DNA of 8,093 nucleotides from SLQH01 sp964612995 (GCA_964612995.1 CAZTGE010000171.1:1-8093); one strand, 5' to 3'; shown: positions 1 through 6,362, numbered from the stretch's first letter. Notes: generated by a model from the sequence alone, not told the origin. Program-made: numbers and translations.

Positions 1-84
1 CGCAGGCCCCACCGGGGCCTGCTATCGCTTCGCGATGCCGGCTCCGCCCCCCACGCGCCTCGGTCGTCGCTCGCCAGCTGCGCT
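1..84 (+). repeat. Palindromic intergenic repeat, copy A1
   Basis: This 84-base block recurs at 164-247 with two mismatches (positions 30 and 80). It opens with a perfect 9-bp hairpin, GCAGGCCCC/GGGGCCTGC (2-10 and 14-22, loop ACC). A second hairpin abuts it: TATCGC/GCGATG (23-28 and 32-37, loop TTC, outer pair T:G). A C-rich tail follows. Bases 48-102 are identical to 8039-8093 at the right end of the window, and the hairpin pair returns inverted at 4400-4435. No coding potential is evident, and the open frames through it are by-products of high GC. The family cannot be named from sequence alone. Confidence 0.85.
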
Positions 85-89
85 TTTTG

Positions 90-124
90 CAGAGGGGGCG
101 CTGCCCCCTCGCGGCTTCGCCGCA
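90..124 (+). repeat. Double-hairpin repeat module (GAGGGGGC and GCGGC stems), copy A
   Basis: Two abutting perfect hairpins. The first is GAGGGGGC/GCCCCCTC (92-99 and 103-110, loop GCT). The second is GCGGC/GCCGC (111-115 and 119-123, loop TTC). The same 35-base module is exact at 8002-8036 and present in inverted orientation at 4537-4567. It sits between the two copies of the 84-base block, which shows that the array is built from separable modules. Confidence 0.85.
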
Positions 125-163
125 CCCCAGCTTCCTCGCTGGCGCTCGTCGCGCTCCGCCGGC

Positions 164-247
164 CGCAGGCCCCACCGGGGCCTGCTATCGCTGCGCGATG
201 CCGGCTCCGCCCCCCACGCGCCTCGGTCGTCGCTCGCCAGCTACGCT
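164..247 (+). repeat. Palindromic intergenic repeat, copy A2
   Basis: Direct repeat of 1-84 at an offset of 163 bases. Hairpin GCAGGCCCC/GGGGCCTGC lies at 165-173 and 177-185. Hairpin TATCGC/GCGATG lies at 186-191 and 195-200, and here its loop is TGC instead of TTC, so one of the two differences between copies falls in a loop. After the shared part the sequence diverges into CCAGC-TAC-GCTGG, another small hairpin. Confidence 0.85.
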
Positions 248-251
248 GGCG

Positions 252-286
252 TTTTCGGCGGCCCTGCGGACCTTTTTCGCCGAAAA
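252..286 (+). repeat. Inverted repeat TTTTCGGCG / CGCCGAAAA
   Basis: A perfect 9-bp dyad (252-260 and 278-286) with a 17-base spacer. Just downstream, CCTCGGTCGGCCG (292-304) is found inverted and exact at 4349-4361, next to a similar TTTTCGCCG stretch there. This suggests another module of the dispersed family. No function can be read from it. Confidence 0.6.
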
Positions 287-311
287 ACGTTCCTCGGTCG
301 GCCGGTCGCCC

Positions 312-350
312 GGCCTGGCCTGGCCTGGCCTGGCCGGGCCGGGCCGGGCT
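312..350 (+). repeat. Pentanucleotide tandem repeat
   Basis: Four units of GGCCT (312-331) are followed by three of GGCCG (332-346) and a truncated unit. The change from T to G at the fifth position part-way through indicates a point change that spread by slippage. A likely polymorphic tract in non-coding DNA. Confidence 0.85.
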
Positions 351-365
351 CCGGACGCTGCGGGT

Positions 366-410
366 GGACGGCTTTCGTCCTTTGAGCCATCCTCAGACCT
401 GAGGTTTTTT
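366..410 (+). terminator. Rho-independent terminator on the plus strand
   Basis: CCTCA/TGAGG stem (391-395 and 400-404, loop GACC; it can also be drawn as 6 bp with a 2-base loop) is followed directly by six T (405-410). This is the classic intrinsic terminator layout for plus-strand transcription. A second hairpin, GGACG/CGTCC (366-370 and 376-380), precedes it. No plus-strand gene lies within the 390 bases to its left. It therefore ends either a long 3' untranslated region from beyond the window or a non-coding transcript. On the minus strand the T tract becomes an A tract on the wrong side, so it does not serve the gene at 579-2843. Confidence 0.6.
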
Positions 411-440
411 GCAGGTTCCTCGATGATTTGCGTGGGCGGC

Positions 441-475
441 GAGAAGCGAGAAGCGAGAAGCGAGAAGCGAGAAGC
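441..475 (+). repeat. Heptanucleotide tandem repeat, 5 x GAGAAGC
   Basis: Five perfect, uninterrupted copies of the 7-base unit GAGAAGC. It lies in non-coding DNA about 100 bases beyond the stop of the minus-strand gene ending at 579. Any reading frame through it gives lysine/arginine/glutamate-rich low-complexity peptide and should not be taken as a protein. Confidence 0.95.
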
Positions 476-524
476 AGACCACGTCCCGCCAGCCAGCCGC
501 ATGATCAAGCGGCTCAACGTGCCA

Positions 525-555
525 CGACCCCGGACCGTGACGGCGACCGGGGTCG
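525..555 (-). terminator. Candidate terminator hairpin after the exported-protein gene
   Basis: A perfect 9-bp stem, CGACCCCGG/CCGGGGTCG (525-533 and 547-555, 13-base loop), lies 23 bases beyond the stop at 579. No T-rich tract follows on the minus strand, so it could be a Rho-aided or weak terminator, or merely a 3'-end stabilising hairpin. Confidence 0.4.
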
Positions 556-578
556 AACGGTGCCGGGGCCGCGAAGGG

Positions 579-2843
579 CTACTCCTCGGCGAGTTCCTGG
601 GTGAACGAGTAGGTCCCGGTCTCCAGGTCCATGGTTCCGGTGAAGCTGTGGCCACCGGCCGCGACGTGGAGCACCCCATCCTTCCACCCGAGCGAGATCG
701 GCGCGGTGCCGCCATCGGCTGGCCGCCACAGCGCACGATGCTGTGCCAGGTCGTGTTCCTCGCCGTCACGCCACACGCGCAGTGCGTCGCTCCACTGCAG
801 GGCCACGCTCGACCCGGTGGCACCGGTGTAGCCCGCCTTGCCCTGCGCGAGCTCGCTCAAGTCGAGGCCATCGGCCGCGAGCACCGCCTGCTTGAACGCC
901 GCGTAATCCGCATGGATCCCCTCCTCGCCGAGTTCGATCACGTAGCCGCACAGACCCGACTCGGTCGCATCACCGGCGAGCACCGGGCCGGGCAGCCCGC
1001 CGCTCTTGGATTTGAAGCGACCGGCGCGACCCTTGTCGAGGCCGCTGAACGAGGCGTTGATCCCGCGCACCGCGGCCCAGGTCTGCGGAAATTTCAGGAA
1101 GGTCACATCGCCAGCCTGTTCCACCTCCACGGCCGCAGGCAACAGGAAGTTGAACGCGCCCATGCCCTTGTGCGGGCGATGCAGACACAGCAGCAGGTTG
1201 CCGTTCTGGGCGAAGCGATCGTCACGCGAGCGGTTGGTACACAGGTTGCCCTTCTTCTGCGACGAGGGGATGAAATAGGCCGCGGCGCCCTCGCCGTCAT
1301 CGATCAGGATCTTGCAGCCGTTGACGTCGTACTGGCCACCCTCGAGCAGCGAGCCCATCTGGCAGGTCTCTGCGATCCAGGTGGTCTCGTGGTATTTCGG
1401 TGCGCGGTCGTTGCCCGGCAGGAAATACTGATAATGCGGGTGGCTAGCGAAGATCTCGACCGGCCTGCCGAAGCCCTTGCGAGCCAATGCCACCACCGCC
1501 GCCGGCGGGCGGTAGGCCGAGGTCGCGTAGTGCGCGATGTCATTCTCCGGCGGCGTGGTGCGGCCCTCTGGCGCGAGGTAGAAATCGATCATCGAGGCCG
1601 GTCCGGGATGTGGAATCATCGTCCCGTAGTCGCGGCAGTTGGGTCCGGCGAAGCTCTCGTCGAAGTACTTGATCGCGGCCGATGACATGACGAAGTCGAG
1701 GATGGCCTTGGCCAGCAAACGCGCCTCTTCGTCCTTGGCGAAATCGTAGAGGTTGAGGTAGGCCGAGGCGGTGTGCGACAGGTACGCCGGGCTGTCCCAC
1801 TCGCCGTTGCCGATGCTCAGGAATTTCCTGGCGGTGAACCGGATCCGCTCTTTGAACACCTTGCGTACCAGCTCGGAACCGGTCTCCTCTGCCATGAGGT
1901 AGACCGAGACCTCGCGCATCGCACGCAGGTTGTCGGTGTTGCGCCAGTCCACGACACCGCCGCGGGTCTTGGGCGACCAATCCGAACCCACCGGCCCGGT
2001 GCCTCGGCCGAATTGCGGATGGGGTCGCAGGTTCGTCCGCCGGTCGTACTCCTCGTAGATCATCCAATCGCCGGCACAGAGGGTCTTCCACCAGATCATC
2101 CACTCTTCCGGCGTACCCGGCTGCTCACCGCCGAGCGCGGCGGCGTTGGCGCGGATGAAGTCGGCGAACTTCTGCTTCAGGTGCGCCTGATGCGCCTGGG
2201 GGTCGGCCTCGTACTCGGCCTGGGCCGCGGCGGCCAGCGCCTCGAGTCCGTCCTCGTCGCGCCACATCTGCTCCATCGCCGCGGTGGCGTAAGCCGCGAC
2301 CTCGGGATCGCTGGAACCGGCGAGCAACACCAGCTCCGTGTTCGGCCGCGGGTCGGTGGCGGCCCAGGCGGTTCCGCCTGCCTGCATCCGCTGGCGATAG
2401 GCCGCGTCGAGATACTGACCGAAGAAGAAGTACTTGCGCATCTGCCCCTTGAGCGTGAAGCACCAGTAATAGTCGATCCCTTCGGTGTGTTGATGATTGC
2501 GCGCCATGGCGTCCTCGGCCTGGAGCGCAGCGATCGCCGCGTCGCGATCACCGGCGCAGAAGGCGAGCATGGTCGGCGGATAGCCCTGCTTCTCGTTCTC
2601 CAGCGCGGTGTTCACTCCCGACTTGCCGACGTACTGGCGAATGAAGCGGTCGCGGTGGCTGCGGAAGCGCTGCTCCATCTCCTCGGGCCAGGGATTGCGC
2701 AGATGCTCCGGCGTCTCCACGGGTACGGTGACGATCCGCCCCTCGTCGTCCTCGATCACCCGCTCCTCAGACCCGGCGGCGGGGAGGGCGCTCATGGCGC
2801 CGACGATCAACAGACTGGAAATGGCAACGATACGGCTGGACAT
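579..2843 (-). CDS. Exported 754-aa protein, heparinase/polysaccharide-lyase-like layout, function unknown
   Basis: The start at 2843 is chosen because AGGGAG (2850-2855) precedes it at 6 bases and the protein then opens with a signal peptide: a short basic start, a hydrophobic stretch at residues 6-20 and Ala/Gly near 22-24. It should be exported to the periplasm or beyond. Residues about 50-470 are helix-rich with many Trp and Tyr. They include a GNGEWDSPAY motif (345-354), a following LYDFAKD (365-371), a GPNCRDYG stretch (400-407) and HYATSAYRPP (438-447). From about 480 the sequence looks beta-rich. This order, an alpha/alpha toroid then a beta-sandwich, resembles heparinase II/III-like polysaccharide lyases and related uncharacterised proteins. 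That is remembered resemblance, not a search result. No catalytic residue can be assigned. Nine cysteines are present. It lies 148 bases after the DUF1015 gene; no clear promoter was seen. Confidence 0.85.
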   Translation of the reverse strand: MSSRIVAISSLLIVGAMSALPAAGSEERVIEDDEGRIVTVPVETPEHLRNPWPEEMEQRFRSHRDRFIRQYVGKSGVNTALENEKQGYPPTMLAFCAGDRDAAIAALQAEDAMARNHQHTEGIDYYWCFTLKGQMRKYFFFGQYLDAAYRQRMQAGGTAWAATDPRPNTELVLLAGSSDPEVAAYATAAMEQMWRDEDGLEALAAAAQAEYEADPQAHQAHLKQKFADFIRANAAALGGEQPGTPEEWMIWWKTLCAGDWMIYEEYDRRTNLRPHPQFGRGTGPVGSDWSPKTRGGVVDWRNTDNLRAMREVSVYLMAEETGSELVRKVFKERIRFTARKFLSIGNGEWDSPAYLSHTASAYLNLYDFAKDEEARLLAKAILDFVMSSAAIKYFDESFAGPNCRDYGTMIPHPGPASMIDFYLAPEGRTTPPENDIAHYATSAYRPPAAVVALARKGFGRPVEIFASHPHYQYFLPGNDRAPKYHETTWIAETCQMGSLLEGGQYDVNGCKILIDDGEGAAAYFIPSSQKKGNLCTNRSRDDRFAQNGNLLLCLHRPHKGMGAFNFLLPAAVEVEQAGDVTFLKFPQTWAAVRGINASFSGLDKGRAGRFKSKSGGLPGPVLAGDATESGLCGYVIELGEEGIHADYAAFKQAVLAADGLDLSELAQGKAGYTGATGSSVALQWSDALRVWRDGEEHDLAQHRALWRPADGGTAPISLGWKDGVLHVAAGGHSFTGTMDLETGTYSFTQELAEE

Positions 2844-2846
2844 GGA

Positions 2847-2855
2847 CCTCTCCCT
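2847..2855 (-). promoter_or_regulatory. Ribosome binding site that fixes the start of the exported protein
   Basis: On the minus strand, AGGGAGAGG is followed by TCC and ATG. It selects the ATG at 2843 over the one at 2933, whose extra 30 residues would hide the signal peptide. Confidence 0.75.
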
Positions 2856-2954
2856 TGAAACTGGCTGCACCCAGTGTCGGCCCCGGCAGCAGGTGGCAAG
2901 TGACCGGAAATCCCACAGCGGCGGGGCGTACAACGCGCTACGGCGCCCGTTCCC

Positions 2955-2980
2955 CGCAACGCGGCGTGCGCCGCGTTGCG
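2955..2980 (-). terminator. Strong hairpin after the DUF1015 gene
   Basis: A perfect 11-bp stem, CGCAACGCGGC/GCCGCGTTGCG (2955-2965 and 2970-2980), with a GTGC loop begins 11 bases after the stop at 2992. There is no T tract on either strand. Its position suggests transcription termination or protection of the 3' end, splitting the DUF1015 gene from the one downstream. It is unlike the dispersed palindrome modules elsewhere in the window. Confidence 0.5.
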
Positions 2981-2991
2981 ACCTCCGTCGC

Positions 2992-4143
2992 TCAACGGGT
3001 GGCGAAGCGGTAGAACAGCAAGCCGGTGAGGATCTTCGGTGCGAAGAAGGTGCTCTTCTCAGGCATCACGATCTCGGGATCACGCAGACCCGCATCGGCC
3101 ACCGCCATCAGCTCCTCGATCTCCACCGGAGCCAGGGCCACTGCGAGGTCGTAATCGTCGGCGTCGACCCGCGCGCGCATGGTCGGCAGTTCATATTCTG
3201 CGTAGTAGTCGAAGTGGGCCGGATCCATGATCATCTCGTGTGAGAGGCCGAGCGTCGGATACAGCTCGCGCTCGAGAATCGAACAGTCGAGACGGCCGAC
3301 CACGTCGTCTGGGACCCGCTGCGCCGGCAACAGGTAGCTCTTTCCACCGCTGTAGAGCGCGAAATGGTGTTTGGGCGGGGTGGCGAAACGCTCCGTCGGC
3401 TGCAGATCGAGCTGCGGGGCGATCGCCGCGAAGGGCTGTACGCCGTTGATCACCCGATTGTAGGCGAGGATCCCGGCGCCATCGGTGATGTAGGCGAGGG
3501 CGTGGGTCTGCCCGCCGCGCAGGGCGGCGTGATACCGGTGGTGACCATCGGCGATGTACAGAGGCAGATCGGCGACGGCCGCGGCCAGCGTGGTGCCGCT
3601 CACGCTCTCGGCCGGCACGCGCCACACGCGGTTCTCGATCCCATGCAGGTCGGTCGCTGCCGCGAAGTCGCTGGTGAAATGATAGGTCGGCGCCCCGGCC
3701 ATGACCGTGGCGCAGGTCTGGGCCAACGCGGCACGGGTGAGCAGGAAGACCGGCCCGGTGTTGAGGCCGGTTGCCCGGGCAAGGGCGATGCGGCCCTGGA
3801 CCTTGTCATCGAAGGTCTTCTCGTGGCGGATGATCTCGCCCTGCGCGTAATCGCTGACCGCCACCGCGGCGAAGAACCCGATCCGGCTGCCGCCGTCCCA
3901 GCGTTGTTCGTAAACGTAATAACAGGGCTCGGGATCGTCGATCAGCGCCCCCGTTGCCTCCAGGCGTGCCACCGCTGCGGCCGGGTCCTCGCCGAGCACC
4001 ACGTGATAGACCGATTCCGGCCGCTCTTGCAGCAGCTGTTCCAACGGCGTGCCGCGCTTGACCACGTCGTAGGGAGGCGCGGTGACCGTCGCCGCCCGCT
4101 CGGGCGCAGGACGGAGTCCGACGAGTCCGGCGATGGCGACCAT
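2992..4143 (-). CDS. DUF1015 family protein
   Basis: A 383-aa cytoplasmic protein of the DUF1015 family, recognised by PPYDV (23-27), RHEKT (106-110), NTGPVFLL (128-135), DGHHRY (199-204) and the C-terminal block MPEKSTFFAPK (360-370). Members are widespread in bacteria and archaea and often lie near serine-biosynthesis genes, but no biochemical role is firmly set. The DGHHR motif recalls ParB/sulfiredoxin-fold enzymes such as the SerK and SbnI serine kinases, so a small-molecule kinase role is possible but inferred. Length is near, or slightly below, the family norm. The start at 4143 is supported by AGGAAGGGGG (4151-4160) seven bases upstream. The frame stays open further up to 4332, but that stretch is low-complexity Arg/Ala/Pro and is not part of the domain. 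The gene stands alone between a repeat-filled gap and a hairpin. Confidence 0.9.
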   Translation of the reverse strand: MVAIAGLVGLRPAPERAATVTAPPYDVVKRGTPLEQLLQERPESVYHVVLGEDPAAAVARLEATGALIDDPEPCYYVYEQRWDGGSRIGFFAAVAVSDYAQGEIIRHEKTFDDKVQGRIALARATGLNTGPVFLLTRAALAQTCATVMAGAPTYHFTSDFAAATDLHGIENRVWRVPAESVSGTTLAAAVADLPLYIADGHHRYHAALRGGQTHALAYITDGAGILAYNRVINGVQPFAAIAPQLDLQPTERFATPPKHHFALYSGGKSYLLPAQRVPDDVVGRLDCSILERELYPTLGLSHEMIMDPAHFDYYAEYELPTMRARVDADDYDLAVALAPVEIEELMAVADAGLRDPEIVMPEKSTFFAPKILTGLLFYRFATR

Positions 4144-4345
4144 GGGCTGACCCCCTTCCTCAGGCGGCGGAGGGTAGCGTCGCTGGCGATGCTGGCCACC
4201 GGCTTCTGCCGGAGGGAACCCGGCGGCCGGCCCTGCCGCAGCGCGCGACCGGCTCGCCGACCGCTGTTTGCTGCGACGCGTCAGCTCTGACGAGGCCCTC
4301 AGAGGTCGCAGTGAAGCGTTCGCACGCCACAAATCGTGAATGGCG

Positions 4346-4357
4346 GGTCGGCCGACC
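4346..4357. repeat. Perfect 12-bp palindrome GGTCGGCCGACC
   Basis: A self-complementary 12-mer about 200 bases upstream of the DUF1015 start. It overlaps a 13-base stretch (4349-4361) that recurs inverted at 292-304. It is therefore more likely a module of the dispersed repeats than an operator for this gene. Confidence 0.5.
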
Positions 4358-4399
4358 GAGGGTGGTTTTCGCCGGAAATGGGCCGCAGGGCGGAAGCGG

Positions 4400-4435
4400 T
4401 ATCGCGAAGCGATAGCAGGCCCCAGTGGGGCCTGC
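4400..4435 (-). repeat. Inverted copy of the GCAGGCCCC / TATCGC double hairpin
   Basis: Reads as the reverse complement of the start of copies A1 and A2. Stem TATCGC/GCGATA lies at 4400-4405 and 4409-4414. Stem GCAGGCCCC/GGGGCCTGC lies at 4415-4423 and 4427-4435. The 9-bp stem is unchanged while its loop differs (ACT in the A orientation against ACC). The 6-bp stem here has a full outer T:A pair where A1 and A2 have T:G. Conserved pairing with changing loops points to selection or copying at the level of the folded form. Confidence 0.85.
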
Positions 4436-4526
4436 GGCCGGTAGAGCGCGACGAGCGACAGCGAGGAAGCCGGGGCCGGAGGGACGGCGAGAACGCGACC
4501 GCAGGCCGCGAACCCTGCCCGAGGCC

Positions 4527-4567
4527 GTGGGGGTACGCGGCGAAGCCGCGAGGGGGCAGCGCCCCCT
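4527..4567 (-). repeat. Inverted copy of the GAGGGGGC / GCGGC hairpin module
   Basis: Its reverse complement matches 8005-8045 over 41 bases with one mismatch. Hairpins: AGGGGGC/GCCCCCT (4551-4557 and 4561-4567, loop AGC on the plus strand) and CGCGGC/GCCGCG (4536-4541 and 4545-4550, loop GAA). It begins 12 bases past the pilB stop, so in the mRNA it forms two consecutive hairpins where a terminator would be expected, without a T tract. Confidence 0.85.
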
Positions 4568-4579
4568 GTGAGGGAAGCC

Positions 4580-6349
4580 TCAGCTCTCGTCGCCCAGGGT
4601 CACGCGCTCGACCTCTTCGATCGAGGTCACGCCGCGCATGGCCTGGAGCAGCCCGGCCCGGCGCAGGGTGATCATCCCGTTGCGCACGGCGATCTCGCGC
4701 AGCTCGAGGTTGCTCTTGCCGCCGATGATGCCCATGCGCAGTTCGTTGCTCATCTCCAGCGCTTCGACCAGGGCGAAACGGCCCTTGTAGCCGCCTTTGC
4801 ACAGGCTGCAGCCGACCGGCTCGTAGAGCTCGAGGCCGGCCTCGACCTCCTCCTCGGTGAAGCCGAGCCCGATCAGGTGCGATTTCTCCGGCAGGGCGTC
4901 GGACTCCATCTGTTTCTTGCACGACTGACACAGACGGCGACCAAGACGCTGGGCGAGGATCGCGAGCACGGTGTTCGCGACGAGGAAGGGCTCGATGCCC
5001 ATGTCGATCAGACGGTTGATGGTCGAAGGGGCATCGTTGGTATGCAGGGTGCTGAGCACCAGGTGGCCGGTGAGCGCGGCTTTGACCGCGATCTGCACCG
5101 TCTCCGTATCGCGGATCTCGCCGATCATGATCGTGTCGGGGTCCTGACGCAGCAGAGCACGCAGCGCGGCGGCGAAGGTCATGCCGCGCTTGGCGTTGAC
5201 GTGGACCTGGTTGAGGCCCTCGATCTCGTATTCGACCGGTTCCTCCACCGTCGATACGTTGTCCTCGATGGTCATCACCGATTGCAGGCAGGAGTAGAGC
5301 GTGGTCGACTTGCCAGAGCCGGTGGGGCCGGTGACCAGCAGCATGCCATAGGGCGAGTTGATCGCACGGTTGACGATCTTGAGATTGTGCGGCTCGAAAT
5401 TGAGCGACTCCAGGCTGCCGGCGAGGTTGCCCTTGTCGAGCAGACGCATGACCACTTTTTCGCCGTGGACGGTGGGCAGCGAGTTGACACGGAAGTCGAT
5501 CGCCCGACCAGCGTACTTCATCTGGAAACGGCCGTCTTGGGGTTTGGCCTTCTCTGCGATGTTCATGGTATCGGTCATGATCTTGATGCGCGAGACCATC
5601 GCCGACTCCATCTTCTTCGGCGCGTCCATGATCTCCTGCAACACACCGTCAACACGCAGCCGCACCCGCACCCTGCGTTCGAACGGCTCGATATGGATGT
5701 CGGACGCGCCACTCTGGATCGCCTGGGCGATGACCATGTTGACCAACTTGACCGCCGGGGAGTCCTTGCCGTCGCCCGAAAGCAGGTCGTCGCCCGCGTC
5801 ATCGGCATCGCCATCCTTGGCGTCCTGATGCAACAAGTCGCCGTCGTCCTGCAGACCGTCGATGAAGCTTTCCAGCGCCTTCTGCTGGGCATTGTAGCTG
5901 ACCTCGATCGCCTTGCCGATGGCCCGCTCGCTGCTGACCACCGGCAGCACCTTCTTGCCCACCTGGAGTTTGACGTCGTCGAGCGAGATGACGTCGTAGG
6001 GGTCCATCACCGCCAGGGTCAGATAATCGCCGCAGATCGCCAGGGGCATGACCATGAAGCGCTTGGCGTAGGTCTCGCTGATCGGATCGTCACCGCCGTT
6101 GAGTTCACGCAGGCGCTCCACGTCGATGGTGAGCTTGTCCAGGTCGAGGGTCGGCAGGCCGCAATCTTCGCTGACCAGACCGAGCAGGGTCATCTCGTCG
6201 AGGAAGTCCTCTTCGACCACCATGCTGGCCAACGACTTGGATTCGGTCGTGGAACGTTCGATCAGCCCCGTCATCTCCCGGGCGCCGATGAGTTCGTGGC
6301 GGCGCAGCAGGGCAGAGACCTTGCGATTGAAACCGGCGACGTTGGGCAT
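4580..6349 (-). CDS. pilB: Type IV pilus assembly ATPase, PilB/GspE family
   Basis: A 589-aa hexameric motor ATPase that powers pilin polymerisation at the inner membrane. Residues about 1-150 form a GspE/PilB N-terminal (MshEN-like) domain. The ATPase core shows ASDIHIEP (215-222), Walker A GPTGSGKST (341-349), an Asp-box region VEEPVEYE (368-375, with Glu where Asp is usual), Walker B IMIGEIRD (407-414) and a His box TGHLVLSTLHTN (427-438). Zinc-type cysteine pairs CQSC (474-477) and CSLC (514-517) mark a PilB/GspE protein rather than PilT. Residues 164-196 form a very Asp-rich linker (13 Asp), unusually long for PilB. Its ATPase looks closer to deltaproteobacterial PilB than to the usual gamma type (GKST rather than GKTNT), judged from memory. 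It is the last gene of the motor operon. AGGGGGG (6356-6362) lies 6 bases before its ATG. PilB is preferred over GspE because of the adjacent pilT. Confidence 0.92.
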   Translation of the reverse strand: MPNVAGFNRKVSALLRRHELIGAREMTGLIERSTTESKSLASMVVEEDFLDEMTLLGLVSEDCGLPTLDLDKLTIDVERLRELNGGDDPISETYAKRFMVMPLAICGDYLTLAVMDPYDVISLDDVKLQVGKKVLPVVSSERAIGKAIEVSYNAQQKALESFIDGLQDDGDLLHQDAKDGDADDAGDDLLSGDGKDSPAVKLVNMVIAQAIQSGASDIHIEPFERRVRVRLRVDGVLQEIMDAPKKMESAMVSRIKIMTDTMNIAEKAKPQDGRFQMKYAGRAIDFRVNSLPTVHGEKVVMRLLDKGNLAGSLESLNFEPHNLKIVNRAINSPYGMLLVTGPTGSGKSTTLYSCLQSVMTIEDNVSTVEEPVEYEIEGLNQVHVNAKRGMTFAAALRALLRQDPDTIMIGEIRDTETVQIAVKAALTGHLVLSTLHTNDAPSTINRLIDMGIEPFLVANTVLAILAQRLGRRLCQSCKKQMESDALPEKSHLIGLGFTEEEVEAGLELYEPVGCSLCKGGYKGRFALVEALEMSNELRMGIIGGKSNLELREIAVRNGMITLRRAGLLQAMRGVTSIEEVERVTLGDES

Positions 6350-6355
6350 GTCGTG

Positions 6356-6362
6356 CCCCCCT
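6356..6362 (-). promoter_or_regulatory. Ribosome binding site of pilB
   Basis: AGGGGGG on the minus strand begins directly after the stop codon of the preceding 147-aa gene and sits 6 bases before the pilB ATG, which suits coupled translation within one mRNA. Confidence 0.7.

Larger units (their letters stand above)
1..578. other. Non-coding repeat region left of the exported-protein gene
   Basis: No gene is supported in these 578 bases. They contain, in order, two 84-base palindromic repeats with a double-hairpin module between them, a TTTTCGGCG dyad, a pentamer array, a plus-strand terminator, a heptamer array and a hairpin after the stop at 579. Open frames across it on either strand are Arg/Ala/Pro-rich low-complexity products without ribosome binding sites. 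Confidence 0.75.
4144..4579. other. Repeat-filled gap between the pilB-like and DUF1015 genes
   Basis: These 436 bases hold no gene. The part next to pilB (4400-4567) is an inverted copy of the palindromic repeat family. The part next to the DUF1015 gene (4161-4345) is GC-rich with a weak dyad, CTCTGA/TCAGAG (4285-4290 and 4299-4304). The DUF1015 promoter must lie here if that gene is not read through from the pilus operon, but no convincing -35/-10 pair was seen. Confidence 0.6.

Noticed and set aside
1..250. CRISPR array
   Set aside because: Repeats are 84 bases and nearly identical along their whole length, without unique spacers of even size, and no cas gene is present.
391..410. Terminator for the minus-strand gene ending at 579
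   Set aside because: The T tract follows the stem on the plus strand only, and the hairpin lies about 170 bases beyond the stop.
87..1685. 532-residue open frame on the plus strand
   Set aside because: It runs through the palindromic repeats and the heptamer array and then antisense to the exported-protein gene. It has no ribosome site and is low-complexity in its first third.
1773..2858. Plus-strand open frames at 1773-2858, 3364-4290 and 6860-7807
   Set aside because: All lie opposite genes with clear domains or a signal peptide, and none shows recognisable motifs.
2844..2933. Upstream ATG adding 30 residues to the exported protein
   Set aside because: The ATG at 2843 has a good ribosome site and puts a proper signal peptide at the N-terminus; the extension would bury it.
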